Assembly: GCF_023617245.1 (NCBI RefSeq)
Contig: NZ_CP067396.1
Coordinates: 992,001-1,056,000, forward strand
From: Lysobacter enzymogenes
GTDB lineage: Bacteria > Pseudomonadota > Gammaproteobacteria > Xanthomonadales > Xanthomonadaceae
DNA: 64,000 nucleotides
Direction of reading: 5' to 3'
Shown here: in pieces, positions 24,149 through 32,382 of the stretch
How the letters are laid out: every line of letters starts with the position of its first letter
How positions within the stretch are numbered: the first letter of the stretch is position 1
Notes under the pieces: model-generated
What the model was told of the DNA's origin: nothing
Seen by the model: only the letters and a program-made list of their open reading frames with translations
The model's database searches: none
Translations under genes and position numbers: made by a program

Positions 24149-25141
24149 ATGAACAAGAAGTTGCTGCCTGTCGTGCTGTGTGGGTTGATCGCCGCACCGT
24201 TGTCGGCCTGGGCCGAGGATTCGGAGAAGGAAAGCCCGCCGGAGGAATGGGAGCTCGCCGAGCGCAGCGATCCGATGACCGAGCCGGTCAAGAAGTTCCT
24301 CAAGGTGCTGGAGGATCTCGACCGCCGCTATCCGGACAGCGCCAAGATCGATGTCGCCCGCTTCATGGAAACCGAAGGCGAGGCGGTGGCGCAGGCGTAC
24401 TGCAACGTATTGGGTTTCGATGGCCCTTGCGTGCCCGAGGACCGCAAGGGCGACGAGGTGTTCGTCGCCTACTCGCCGGAACACAGCGCAGCCAAGCGTG
24501 CGTTGGGCTGGTGGGACTGGCTGACGATGCGTTTCACCAACGTAGGCATCATTCCTCATAACAACGCGTGCCCGGCGGGCTATGCCTGGACGGAAATCCG
24601 CATGGACGATGAGGATCGCCGAAACGCCAACCGCCGCGAGGGCTGGATCGGCGCGACCGTGTCGAACGCCAATACGTCCTGGCGTTTTTGCAAAGTCAGC
24701 ACGTTCAAGTCGATGCAGTACCGGCCGCTGCCCCAGGCCGGAAACCGCTATGACTATGCGGTGCTGAACATGGGCTTGTTCTGCCCGTCCGGCGCGCGTC
24801 GCTACACGCGCATGCAGACCAACGAAGTTTGGGGTAATCAGAACGGTTCGTACGGCGGAGTATTCCCGAACTTCCGTGTTTTGAACACTTGGTTCACGCT
24901 TTATTGCCACTTCGACGGGGGAGCTTCGTCTGCTCTGGGCCACATGACGACCTTCCCGCAGCACGGTTTCGCGCACGGTGTGTTTGCTCCGCTCTCGATG
25001 CCGACGCATCCTTTGGGCGCCGGTTACGTGCACCAGGACGACGAGGATCTTGTCAACTGGAACTCGTGGTTGCTCGGCAGCCCCGACGAGATCATGGGTG
25101 GCGGGCGCAACACCTTGCGTTACCTGATGCGCGTCGAGTGA
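24149..25141 (+). CDS. Large secreted hypothetical protein
   Basis: 330 aa. The ATG at 24149 follows AAGGAAG (24138-24144). A clean signal peptide (MNKKLLPVVLCGLIAA) is cleaved near AWA-ED. The mature protein starts with an acidic helical region and continues as an aromatic-rich domain with about seven Cys (for example YCNVLGFDGPC, NNACPAGY, GLFCPSGARR), probably disulfide-bonded. Many Trp, Asn and Gly residues suggest a beta-rich extracellular protein. No family recognised. It is divergent from the phosphatase. Confidence 0.78.
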   Translation: MNKKLLPVVLCGLIAAPLSAWAEDSEKESPPEEWELAERSDPMTEPVKKFLKVLEDLDRRYPDSAKIDVARFMETEGEAVAQAYCNVLGFDGPCVPEDRKGDEVFVAYSPEHSAAKRALGWWDWLTMRFTNVGIIPHNNACPAGYAWTEIRMDDEDRRNANRREGWIGATVSNANTSWRFCKVSTFKSMQYRPLPQAGNRYDYAVLNMGLFCPSGARRYTRMQTNEVWGNQNGSYGGVFPNFRVLNTWFTLYCHFDGGASSALGHMTTFPQHGFAHGVFAPLSMPTHPLGAGYVHQDDEDLVNWNSWLLGSPDEIMGGGRNTLRYLMRVE

Positions 25142-25435
25142 GCGTAAGGGCACGGATCTGAGGTTCGGGGTCCAAGCCTGAAGTGCGCGTCGCGCCGTGG
25201 TCTCCGTCGTTCCTTTGTGGGCGGTGGAGGTTCGCGGCGCGATTTTTCGTTCGGCCTCGCGTCGATGCGCGAGGTCCGGTTGTAGTGACTTCGCCAGTTG
25301 CGACCGCGACAACGCGCTTACGACGCAGGTGGCTATCTCGCATTCGCAATTGTCGTAGCTCTTGTATTGAGCATCGCGGGGTGGCTTGGCCGGACAATTG
25401 CTAGACTGCCGACATCTCAGTCCCGATGTCGCCAT

Positions 25436-25972
25436 ATGGCCCGGTCCCGCCCGTGCAAGCCGCTGCCCTACCGCTTGCACGCGTTGCACGAACTCGAGCG
25501 CTGGGCCGCGGGATTCGCCGGCCGTTTCCCGTCCGCGCGCGAGTTGAGCGAGCACCCGCGGTATTGGAACTGGAAGCTTCCGTTCGATGCCCGCTTGCTG
25601 CAGGGCGAGAATGCGGCGGCGCAGGCGACGCGGCGCGAGTGCGCGCAGCGCCTTATCGATGCCTGCGCCGCGCTGCTGCGGACCAAGCCGGATTGGGCGG
25701 CGGGTGTGCGGGTGACCTGCACGATCTGCGTGCCCGAGGTCTGGGGCAGCGAGTTGTGCATCTATCTCGACGAGGATTACTGGCGCAGCCATGTCGAAGC
25801 CGACGCGTCCGGGGTGGCCGCGATCGTGCCGATCCAGGGTCGCTCGCTGGCGTCCGAATGGGGGTTGGCGTTGCCGCCGGGGATGCTGGAGCGTGGCGTC
25901 GAGTGCCGGCCCGGCGATGAGTGCGCCCGCGAAGAACAGTGGCGCTATGGCGAAGTGGCGCCGGTCGGCTGA
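25436..25972 (+). CDS. DUF3916 family protein
   Basis: 178 aa. The segment GFAGRFPSARELSEHPRYWN, then WKLPFDARLLQG, then RECAQRLIDACAALLRTKPD, then VPEVWGSELCIYLDEDYW, follows the order of conserved elements in DUF3916 (FP, WKLP, LIxA, LPxLWxS, iFxxxYW). Function is unknown. ATG 25436 is preferred over GTG 25298. A -10-like TAGACT stands at 25412-25417, just upstream, and the extra N-terminus would be a lone hydrophobic segment unlike the family. Cytoplasmic. Confidence 0.72.
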   Translation: MARSRPCKPLPYRLHALHELERWAAGFAGRFPSARELSEHPRYWNWKLPFDARLLQGENAAAQATRRECAQRLIDACAALLRTKPDWAAGVRVTCTICVPEVWGSELCIYLDEDYWRSHVEADASGVAAIVPIQGRSLASEWGLALPPGMLERGVECRPGDECAREEQWRYGEVAPVG

Positions 25973-25988
25973 GCGGATGGTCCGCTGG

Positions 25989-26262
25989 TGTAGGAGGGCC
26001 TTCGGGCTCGATGCTCTTCGCTTCGATGCGACGCAGCACCTGATCGAAAGGCGTCGGGACTGAAGTCCCTCCCACGGGAGCCGCGCCTTCTGCCGGTGGT
26101 TTGCTGTAGTGGGAGGGCCTTCAGGCCCGATGCTTTCCGCTTCGATGCGGCGAAGCGGCTGATCCAAAGGCGTCGGGACTGAAGTCCCTCCCACGAGAGC
26201 CTCGCCTTCTGCTGGTGGTTTGCTGTAGTGGGAGGGCCTTCAGGCCCGACGCTTTCCGCTCC
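25989..26262. repeat. Family A hairpin repeat cluster (2.5 units)
   Basis: Two full inverted pairs and the left half of a third, spaced by about 110 bp. Left halves are GGGCCT types, right halves are GGGACTGAAGTCCCTCCCAC types. The segment between units (GCCTTCTGCTGGTGGTTTGC) is nearly identical in both spacers, so the cluster grew by tandem duplication. Confidence 0.85.
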
Positions 26263-26288
26263 GACGCCGCGCCGCCAACCGCCCCGCG

Positions 26289-26759
26289 CTACTGCGCCGT
26301 CGCCTCATGCAAGTACAGCGCGATGTTGTCGAACAGCACCGCCGTCCCCTCGCGCCGTTCTTGCAGCGTCTGCAATCCATCGAAGAACGCCAGTTGCTCG
26401 GTGAACACCATGCGCGTGCCCGCGTCGCCCGGCAGGAACTGCACCGTCGCCAGCGAGGCGGTCAGTCGCTGTTCGTCCACGTCCATCGAGAAGCCGTAGA
26501 CGATGCGGTGGTCTTCGACGATGTCGAGGTAATGCCCGTGGAAACGATGGATCGCGCCGCTCGGGCCGCGGTTGACGATGACTTCCTCGCCGCCGGGACG
26601 GAAGTCCATGCGGTGCTCGATCGTCGCCATGCCGTCCTGGCACACGCTCCAGGCGCGCTTGGCCTGCGGGTCGGCCCAGGCGCGGAACAGTTTGCGCGGG
26701 GAGGCGGCGTAGGTGCGTTCGATGGTGAATTCGCCGTGCTGCACGCTGCGTGCGTTCAT
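26289..26759 (-). CDS. SRPBCC/AHSA1 family protein
   Basis: 156 aa START-like ligand-binding fold (Activator of Hsp90 ATPase homologue 1-like). Typical pattern: FTIERTYAASPRKLFRAWAD at the start, RMDFRPGGEE centrally, HRFHGHYLDIVEDHRIVYGF and the terminal VLFDNIALYL helix. The start codon ATG at 26759 overlaps the stop of the ArsR gene by 4 bp (ATGA), so it is translationally coupled. The GST-ArsR-AHSA1 set is a recurrent small stress operon; the ligand is unknown. Confidence 0.88.
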   Translation of the reverse strand: MNARSVQHGEFTIERTYAASPRKLFRAWADPQAKRAWSVCQDGMATIEHRMDFRPGGEEVIVNRGPSGAIHRFHGHYLDIVEDHRIVYGFSMDVDEQRLTASLATVQFLPGDAGTRMVFTEQLAFFDGLQTLQERREGTAVLFDNIALYLHEATAQ

Positions 26760-27130
26760 GCCTCGTCCTCGTCGGGTTGGCTCGCCAAGTAGCGTTCGAG
26801 CGCGTCGAACTGCGATTGGTAGCGCGCCTTGCGTTCGGCGATCCAGGTCTCGACCAGGGCCAGCGCGTCGGGCGCGATGCGGTAGGTGCGCACGCGGCCG
26901 CGTTTCTCCGACGCGACGATGCCGCCGGATTCCAGCACCGCGAGGTGCTTGACCACCGACGGCAGCGCCATCGCCAGCGGCTGGGCCAGCTCCGACACCG
27001 AGGCGGGACCGGCACTGAGGCGATCAATCATCTGCCGGCGGCTGGCGTCGGCGAGGGCGTGGAACAGGCGGTCCAGTCGCGCGGGGTTGGGCTCGCGCCG
27101 GCGCGGGGCGCGGGCAGCCTGCGGGCTCAT
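26756..27130 (-). CDS. ArsR family transcriptional regulator
   Basis: 124 aa winged helix repressor: RLDRLFHALADASRRQMIDR, then VSELAQPLAMALPSVVKHLA and a wing KRGRVRTYRI. It lacks the classical CxC metal site of ArsR/SmtB, like other members paired with AHSA1 proteins, so it probably senses something other than metal. It overlaps the GST gene upstream by 4 bp and the AHSA1 gene downstream by 4 bp. The paired repeats at 27832 and 27883 are likely its operators. Confidence 0.9.
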   Translation of the reverse strand: MSPQAARAPRRREPNPARLDRLFHALADASRRQMIDRLSAGPASVSELAQPLAMALPSVVKHLAVLESGGIVASEKRGRVRTYRIAPDALALVETWIAERKARYQSQFDALERYLASQPDEDEA

Positions 27131-27804
27131 CGCTGGACCCAACCCGGCGGCAGCAGCTCGTGGAACGGATACAAGTGAAAGTAAGGCCGCGCTTCGAACA
27201 AGACGCGTTCGTACGAGGGGCGCGCCATCAAGCGGGTCAGGTAGGCCATCAGGCGCGGATGATGGCGATGGAACGGCTCGACGATCTCGGCATAGAACAG
27301 CGCCGGCGCCGCGGCGCAGTCGGCCAGGGTGAAGTCGGCGCCGCAGATCCAGTCGTCGGCGAGCTGGCGCTCGATCATGTCGTAGGCGGTCTGCAGGGTG
27401 CGTCGCGCCTGGCTCACGCCGAGATCGTCTTGGTCCTTCTTCTTGAGCATGAAGTCGGCGACGATCTTCTGCATCGGCGCCTGCACGTAGAGGTCGAAGA
27501 ATCGGTCCCACAGCCGCACGTCCAGGCGTGCGTCGGCGTCGGCCGGCAGCAGCGCGCGCGGGCCGGGGTAGTGCTGCTGCAGGTACTCGACGATGATCGA
27601 GGTCTCCGGCACCGTGCGCCCGCGCGCTTCGTCGCGCAGCACCGGCATCTTGCCGACCGGCCACCGCTCCAGGAAATCGGCCTTGCCCGCGGGATCGGCG
27701 AGGTCGACCAGATGCGCCTGGAACGGCGTGTCGTTCTCGTACAGCGCGATCAACACCTTGTGGCAGAACGAGGCCAGGGGGTGCGAATACAGGTGCAAGG
27801 ACAT
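27127..27804 (-). CDS. Glutathione S-transferase family protein
   Basis: 225 aa cytosolic GST. N-terminal thioredoxin-like domain (SLHLYSHPLASFCHKVLIAL, then GKMPVLRDEARGRTVPETSI with the cis-Pro and the ES-type glutathione site). All-alpha C-terminal domain with FTLADCAAAPAL. Start ATG 27804. It is first in the GST-ArsR-AHSA1 operon, overlapping ArsR by ATGA. The substrate is probably an electrophilic toxin; not determinable here. Confidence 0.9.
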   Translation of the reverse strand: MSLHLYSHPLASFCHKVLIALYENDTPFQAHLVDLADPAGKADFLERWPVGKMPVLRDEARGRTVPETSIIVEYLQQHYPGPRALLPADADARLDVRLWDRFFDLYVQAPMQKIVADFMLKKKDQDDLGVSQARRTLQTAYDMIERQLADDWICGADFTLADCAAAPALFYAEIVEPFHRHHPRLMAYLTRLMARPSYERVLFEARPYFHLYPFHELLPPGWVQR

Positions 27805-27831
27805 GGCGGGCTCGCGTGGCGGGGTTGATTG

Positions 27832-27853
27832 TTTCCCGATTGGGTAAGTATTG
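27832..27853. promoter_or_regulatory. Candidate ArsR operator, copy 1
   Basis: TTTCCCGATTGGGTAAGTAT plus TG. Contains the imperfect dyad TTTCCC-GATT-GGGTAA. It repeats 51 bp away in direct orientation with three differences. It lies in the 5' region of the GST operon. Confidence 0.65.
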
Positions 27854-27882
27854 CCCTGGCCCTCGGGCGATTGCAAGAATAA

Positions 27883-27904
27883 TTTCCCGATCGGCTAAGC
27901 ATTG
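27883..27904. promoter_or_regulatory. Candidate ArsR operator, copy 2
   Basis: TTTCCCGATCGGCTAAGCAT plus TG, 19 of 22 bases identical to copy 1. Between the copies lies an AT-rich run (GCAAGAATAAT, 27873-27883) fit for a -10 region. The pair also lies upstream of the divergent gene at 27980. Confidence 0.65.
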
Positions 27905-27979
27905 GCGGCGGCCGCGGCCCACCGGCTAGAGTCCGCGTGCGCGGCGCGGCCGCGCGGTTTCGGCACGGGCGGAGCGCGG

Positions 27980-28489
27980 ATGCGGACGGAACGGCTGGTG
28001 GTGGCGAATGCGCGCGGCAAGTACCTGGCGTTGCTGCTGTGCGCGCTGGCGTTCGTCGCCATCGGCGCGCTGATCGTGTTGCGCCAGCCCGGCCTGGGCG
28101 GTTTCCTGATCGGCGGCGCGTCGATCGCGTTCTTCGGCGCCGGCGCGGTGCTGTTCGCGTTCCAGTTGCTCGATCGCCGGCCGCGATTGATCCTCGACGA
28201 CGACGGATTGAACGACCGCACCCTCGGCGTCGGCATCATCCCGTGGCGCGATATCGCCGATGCGCGCTTGCTGACGGTGCGCGGCCACGCGTTCGTCTGT
28301 TTGGAACTGCGCAACCCCGAGCATTGGACGGACAAGCTGTCGCCGCGCCAGCGACGCCTGGCCGCGCTCAACCAGCGCATGGGCTACGCGATGCTCAACG
28401 TGAATCTGGCGGGCGCGGCGGTCGATCCGCAGGCGGTCTTGCAGCGGATCCTCACGTATTCGGCGATGTACGAGCCGGGCAGGGGTTGA
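27980..28489 (+). CDS. STM3941-like membrane protein
   Basis: 169 aa. The ATG at 27980 has GGAGCG 9 nt upstream. Two N-terminal transmembrane helices (about 16-38 and 43-65) precede a cytoplasmic PH-like beta domain: PRLILDDDGLNDRTLGVGII, then PWRDIADARLL. This is the layout of the STM3941 family of unknown function. It is divergent from the GST operon. Confidence 0.75.
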   Translation: MRTERLVVANARGKYLALLLCALAFVAIGALIVLRQPGLGGFLIGGASIAFFGAGAVLFAFQLLDRRPRLILDDDGLNDRTLGVGIIPWRDIADARLLTVRGHAFVCLELRNPEHWTDKLSPRQRRLAALNQRMGYAMLNVNLAGAAVDPQAVLQRILTYSAMYEPGRG

Positions 28490-28579
28490 GCGTCGCCGTT
28501 GGGTCCGGTGAACCGCGCTGCCGCGTCGTCGATTGTTTTGGCACACTGAACGCCGCACCGGATACGCGACACTGCGCGA

Positions 28580-29416
28580 ATGGACATCGCCTTGCTGCAA
28601 GACACGCTCGCCATCGTCAGCCGCCGCATCGGCGTGGCGGTGTACGACTTCGATTTCGCCTTGTATTTCCGCTGCAGCCATCCCTCGTTCTTCGCGCCGG
28701 AGACGCCCTGCGTGTTGCGCGTCGGCGCGGTCGAAGACTACGCCGTGCGCTATGCCGAGTTGACGGAACTGGGCCTGCGCCCGGTCAACTCGCCGGCCGA
28801 ACACGACCGCGCCAGCGAGCTGGAGCATTGGTATCCCTTGCTGCGGGAGATGACCCCGCGTACCCAGGTGTTCGACGCCTTGCCGCCAGCGGAGCGCATC
28901 GAAGCCGAATTCGCCTGGCCGATCTTCCTCAAAGGCTCGCGCCAGACCAGCAAGCACAACGCCAAGCTGTCGGTGATCGGCGACCGCGAGCACTACGCCT
29001 GGGCGGTGGAACAGTATCGGCGCGATCCGGTGCTGCATTGGCAGCGCCCGGCGGTGCGCGAGTTCGTGCCGCTGGCGCCGGTCGCCGGCGGCATCGCCGG
29101 CAAGGTGCCGGCCTCGCTGGAGTTCCGCAGTTTCTGGTGGCGCGGGCGCTGCGTGGGCTGGGGACGCTATTGGCATCAGGCCCCGCCTTACGCCTGCGAC
29201 GACATCGAAGCTGGGCTGGCGCTGGCCGCCGAGGCGGCGCGGCGGCTGCGGGTGCCGTTGCTGGTGGTGGACTTCGCCAAGACCGCGGATGGGCGCTGGA
29301 TCGTGATCGAATGCAACGACGGCCAGGAGTCGGGCTATGCCGCCGCGTCGCCGCGGGCGATATGGGACGCGGTGTTGGCCTGCGAAGCCGGCGCCGATGG
29401 CGCGCGCGCGCGATGA
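28580..29416 (+). CDS. ATP-grasp (R2K clade) protein
   Basis: 278 aa. The C-terminal ATP-grasp half shows VREFVPL, EFRSFWWRGRCVGWGRYW, then VVDFAKTADGRWIVIECNDG followed by QESG, the nucleotide/Mg-binding core of the R2K (DUF4343-like) ATP-grasp group. These enzymes are predicted to ligate amino acids or peptides to a carboxylate, often in phage-interaction or peptide-tagging contexts. Here the substrate is unknown. The stop codon overlaps the ATG of the next gene (ATGA at 29413-29416), so the two are coupled. No N-terminal signal; cytoplasmic. Confidence 0.8.
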   Translation: MDIALLQDTLAIVSRRIGVAVYDFDFALYFRCSHPSFFAPETPCVLRVGAVEDYAVRYAELTELGLRPVNSPAEHDRASELEHWYPLLREMTPRTQVFDALPPAERIEAEFAWPIFLKGSRQTSKHNAKLSVIGDREHYAWAVEQYRRDPVLHWQRPAVREFVPLAPVAGGIAGKVPASLEFRSFWWRGRCVGWGRYWHQAPPYACDDIEAGLALAAEAARRLRVPLLVVDFAKTADGRWIVIECNDGQESGYAAASPRAIWDAVLACEAGADGARAR

Positions 29417-29827
29417 GCGCGCTGCGGGGCGGCGGCGCTGGCGTTCGCGACCGGCGGCTGCGGCGTGCTGGATTCGCGCGAGCTGTGGTCGTCGGGACGG
29501 TACGTGGTGCTGTGGATCGACGCGCCCGACCAGGCGCACCTGGCCTATCGCATCGACGACACCACGACGATGGGCCTGTCCGATCCCTGCGTGTCGGCCG
29601 TGGCCGAGAACGCGGACTACATCGCGATCGGACAGCGGCCGCCGCAATCGACCAAGCGCCCGCTCTATCAACTCTTCGCCAAGCGCGTGCCCGCGCCGCG
29701 CACGCCGGCGGCGACGCCGCTCGGCGAGCCGATGCCGCAGCGTAGCTACGAGCCGCTGGCGTGGCGGCTCGGGCTGCCGCCGATGCAGGCGCTGGGCGTG
29801 TGGGACGCCTGCGGTTGGGAGAACTGA
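29413..29827 (+). pseudogene. Lipoprotein gene with probable 1-base frameshift in a G run
   Basis: The coding frame from 29438 to 29827 gives ALAFATGGCGVLDSRELW and continues for about 115 aa, a lipobox plus mature lipoprotein, but has no start codon and is preceded by a stop. The ATG at 29413, coupled to the upstream gene, gives MSALR in another frame. Removing one G from CGGGGCGG (29425-29432) joins them into MSALRAAALAFATGGC, a near-perfect lipoprotein signal. Either a real mutation, a phase-variable tract or a sequencing error. If restored, it would be a 137-aa lipoprotein of unknown function. A GTG at 29465 would give only a cytoplasmic fragment. Confidence 0.75.
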
Positions 29828-29925
29828 GGCGCGGGTCCGGCCGTGCCGTGCGGCGGTCGACACTCCACCGCGAACGCGGTCACAATGCGTTGGCGCTGCG
29901 ATGGGGCGGCGAAAGGGGACACCGC

Positions 29926-30420
29926 ATGGCCGGCCGCGCGCATCCGATGCAGGCGAAGTACCTGTTGGCGCGGACCGCGCTGCGGGACGCGACCTGGTTC
30001 TTCGACACCTTCGGCGGCGCCGACGGCAGCGGCTGCCTGGCGCGTTTCTGGGAACTGGTCGGCAGCGAGTTGCCCGAGCACGAGCGGGTCGCCGCGCAGG
30101 GGTTGGCGGCGCAGGGCCTGGCCCTGGACGACGGCTCGCCGGCGCTGTTGCTGAGCCTGCCCGCGCCGGAACGCAACGATGCCCATTTCGTCGCCGCGGT
30201 CGCCGGCTCCGGCGGCGTCCGGGTGTTCTGCCTGGAGCGTTCGCTGAGTTTCCCCGAGCAGCGCGAGTGCACGGTCATCGCCGAATTGGCCGCGGACCAT
30301 CGAGCGAATTGGGGCCACGGCCCCGCGGCGGACGCTGGGGCGTTCCTGGCGGCGGTGGAGGCGATCGTCTCCGGCGCGCGGCCGGGGCCGATGGCGACGG
30401 TGCCGATGCAGCTGGCGTAA
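29926..30420 (+). CDS. Hypothetical protein
   Basis: 164 aa from ATG 29926, preceded by AAGGGGA. Cytoplasmic, Ala-rich, with FWELVGSELPEHERVAAQGL and a beta-rich centre ALLLSLPAPERNDAHFVAAV. No family recognised. It is 98 bp downstream of the disrupted lipoprotein on the same strand and may be part of that unit. Confidence 0.68.
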   Translation: MAGRAHPMQAKYLLARTALRDATWFFDTFGGADGSGCLARFWELVGSELPEHERVAAQGLAAQGLALDDGSPALLLSLPAPERNDAHFVAAVAGSGGVRVFCLERSLSFPEQRECTVIAELAADHRANWGHGPAADAGAFLAAVEAIVSGARPGPMATVPMQLA

Positions 30421-30463
30421 GCGCGGGCGCAATGCGGCGCCGCCCCGCCGGCCGTCGCGAGGC

Positions 30464-31180
30464 CTAGCGCGTCCGGTTGCGCTCGGCGCGCCCGCGCGCG
30501 GCCTTGCCGCGTTCGGCCATCGCCCGCGAGCCGGCCAGGATCATCCGCACCATCGCGCTCATCTGTTCGATCAGCTCGGGGTCCTTCTCGCGCGGCATGT
30601 CCATCGCGGTGGCGCCCATCGCGAACACCAGCCGGGTGATCGAGCGCGCCACCAGCGCCGGTTCGTACAACTCGACCTGGTCGAGCGCGGCCAGCCGGAT
30701 CAGGTCGACGCGCAGCTCTTCCTCGAAGAACGACAGTTCGCGGTCGACCGCGCGCTTGAACGCGTCCGAGCCGACCGTGCCCTCGCGCAGCAGCACGTGC
30801 AGCAGGCGGTCATCGGCGCGCAACTGTTCCATGAAAGCCTCGATGGAACTGCGCACGATGCTGCGCCGGGTGGTCAGCCGATGGCGGGCCTCGCCGACGA
30901 TCTTGCGCAGCGATTGCCCGGCCAGGTCGATCAGCGCCACCGCCAGTTCGTCGGTGTCGCGGAACTGGCGGTAGAAGCTGTTCGGGGCGATGCCGGCCTC
31001 GCGCGCGACCTCGCGCAGGCTCAGCGAAGACACGCTGCGGTGCGGGCCGACCAGCTTCAGCGCGGCGTAGATGATGTCCTCGCGCGAAATCGTCGCCTTG
31101 CGGCCCGGGTGACTGTCGACGTCGATGTCGGTGGAAAGGCGTTGGGTCACTGGGCGGCGGCGCGTGGACGGGCAGCGCAC
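30464..31180 (-). CDS. TetR family regulator, FabR/DesT-like
   Basis: 238 aa using GTG 31180, which has GGGAG 6 nt upstream (GTG 31150 is an alternative). TetR helix-turn-helix: ISREDIIYAALKLVGPHRSV, then SLREVAREAGIAPNSFYRQF. The C-terminal domain (AMDMPREKDPELIEQMSAMV) resembles FabR/DesT repressors of unsaturated-fatty-acid genes, which sense acyl-CoA. It is divergent from the reductase/desaturase genes, exactly the desT-desCB logic known from Pseudomonas. It probably represses that operon; inferred from context. Confidence 0.87.
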   Translation of the reverse strand: MRCPSTRRRPVTQRLSTDIDVDSHPGRKATISREDIIYAALKLVGPHRSVSSLSLREVAREAGIAPNSFYRQFRDTDELAVALIDLAGQSLRKIVGEARHRLTTRRSIVRSSIEAFMEQLRADDRLLHVLLREGTVGSDAFKRAVDRELSFFEEELRVDLIRLAALDQVELYEPALVARSITRLVFAMGATAMDMPREKDPELIEQMSAMVRMILAGSRAMAERGKAARGRAERNRTR

Positions 31181-31198
31181 ATGATACTCCCGTTGCTG

Positions 31199-31250
31199 AA
31201 TTAATATACGGTTGTGCACACATCTGTGCGGATATCTGTATAGTGCCCCC
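31199..31250. promoter_or_regulatory. Divergent promoter of TetR regulator and desaturase operon
   Basis: AT-rich spacer with TATAGT (31239-31244), a good -10 for the plus-strand operon only 7 bp before ATG 31251, so the leader is very short or absent. TGTGCACA (31213-31220) followed by TGTGCG is a candidate repressor dyad. A minus-strand TATATT (31202-31207) may be the regulator's -10. Confidence 0.6.
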
Positions 31251-32357
31251 ATGAACGCTGCCGTCCGCCCCGCCGCCGCCCGTCCGCGCAGCCGCCTGCG
31301 CCGCCTGGTTTCGCCCTTCGTTTCGCCGCAAGTCTTTGATTTCTGGGCCTCGCGCTTCCATCCGACCTGGTCCTGGGAGCGTCCGCTGGCGCGCATCGTC
31401 GGCCGCAGCGAGGCCTCGGCCGACGCGGCGACGCTGCTGCTGGCGCCGAACCGGCACTGGCACGGCGCGGTCGCCGGCCAGCACCTGCTGATCGGCGCGC
31501 GCATCGACGGCGTGCTGGTGACGCGCAGCTACAGCCTGTCCGCCGCCCCGCGCGCGGACGGCCGCATCGAGATCACGGTCAAGGCGATCGAGGGCGGCAA
31601 GCTCAGCGGCTACCTGCATCAGCGCGCGCGCATCGGCGAAGTGCTCGAGCTCGGCGCCGCGTTCGGCGAGATGGTGCTGCCGCAGCGCGACGACGGCGCG
31701 CGCCTGTTCCTCGCCGCCGGCAGCGGCATCACTCCGCTGATGGCGATGGTGCGGGCGCAGGCCGCGCGAGCGATGCCGCAGCCGCTGACCTTGTTGTATT
31801 GGGCGCGCCGCCGCGAAGAGCTGTGCTTCATCGAGGAACTGCGCGCGCTGGCCGCCGCGCATGCGAATTTCCAGGTGCGTTTCCTGCTGACCCGGCAGGA
31901 GCCGCAGGCCGCCGACGAAGACGCCGGCCGCATCGACGCCGACCTGCTCGCGCGCCACGCCCGCGACCTGCGCGAACGCGCGGTGTTCGCCTGCGGCCCC
32001 GGCGGTTTCGTCGAAAGCGCGCGCGCGCTGGCCGACGGCGCCGCGCGTTCGTTCGCCAGCGAAGCCTTCACCCCGCCGCCGCGCGAAACGCGCGAGGACG
32101 GCCACGCCCAGGTGGTGCTGGCGCGCAGCGGCCGCACGTTCGAACTGCCGCGCGGCGAATCGCTGCTGACCGCGCTGGAAGCGCAGGGCCTGAAGCTGCC
32201 CTCGGGCTGCCGCATGGGCCTGTGCAACACCTGCGCCTGCGGCAAGTCTTCCGGCGCCACCCGCCATCTGCATACCGGCGAGTTGCACGCCGAGCCGGCC
32301 TCGGCGCTGCGCCTGTGCGTGAGCGCGCCGGCCGGCGATCTCGTCCTCGACCTCTGA
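31251..32357 (+). CDS. Ferredoxin-fused NAD(P)H oxidoreductase, DesC-like
   Basis: 368 aa electron-transfer protein feeding the desaturase. FAD domain with the flavin motif TRSYSLSAAP (about 86-95), NAD(P)-binding domain with LAAGSGITPLMAMV, VFACGPGGFV near the end, and a C-terminal plant-type 2Fe-2S ferredoxin domain with Cys320, Cys325, Cys328 and Cys356 (SGCRMGLCNTCACGK, then LRLCVS). Start ATG 31251 is close behind the -10 box. It is 25 bp upstream of the desaturase gene, one operon. Confidence 0.92.
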   Translation: MNAAVRPAAARPRSRLRRLVSPFVSPQVFDFWASRFHPTWSWERPLARIVGRSEASADAATLLLAPNRHWHGAVAGQHLLIGARIDGVLVTRSYSLSAAPRADGRIEITVKAIEGGKLSGYLHQRARIGEVLELGAAFGEMVLPQRDDGARLFLAAGSGITPLMAMVRAQAARAMPQPLTLLYWARRREELCFIEELRALAAAHANFQVRFLLTRQEPQAADEDAGRIDADLLARHARDLRERAVFACGPGGFVESARALADGAARSFASEAFTPPPRETREDGHAQVVLARSGRTFELPRGESLLTALEAQGLKLPSGCRMGLCNTCACGKSSGATRHLHTGELHAEPASALRLCVSAPAGDLVLDL

Positions 32358-32382
32358 CGTACTTCCTTCCTCCGAGCCCCGC

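Noticed and set aside
22121..25141. 1006-codon plus-strand frame across the phosphatase region
   Set aside because: Only its last 330 codons, after the ATG at 24149 with a ribosome-binding site and signal peptide, form a gene. The rest is antisense to the alkaline phosphatase.
23843..26194. Long minus-strand extension upstream of alkaline phosphatase
   Set aside because: It would run through the divergent secreted-protein and DUF3916 genes; the phosphatase needs only the ATG at 23842 with its signal peptide.
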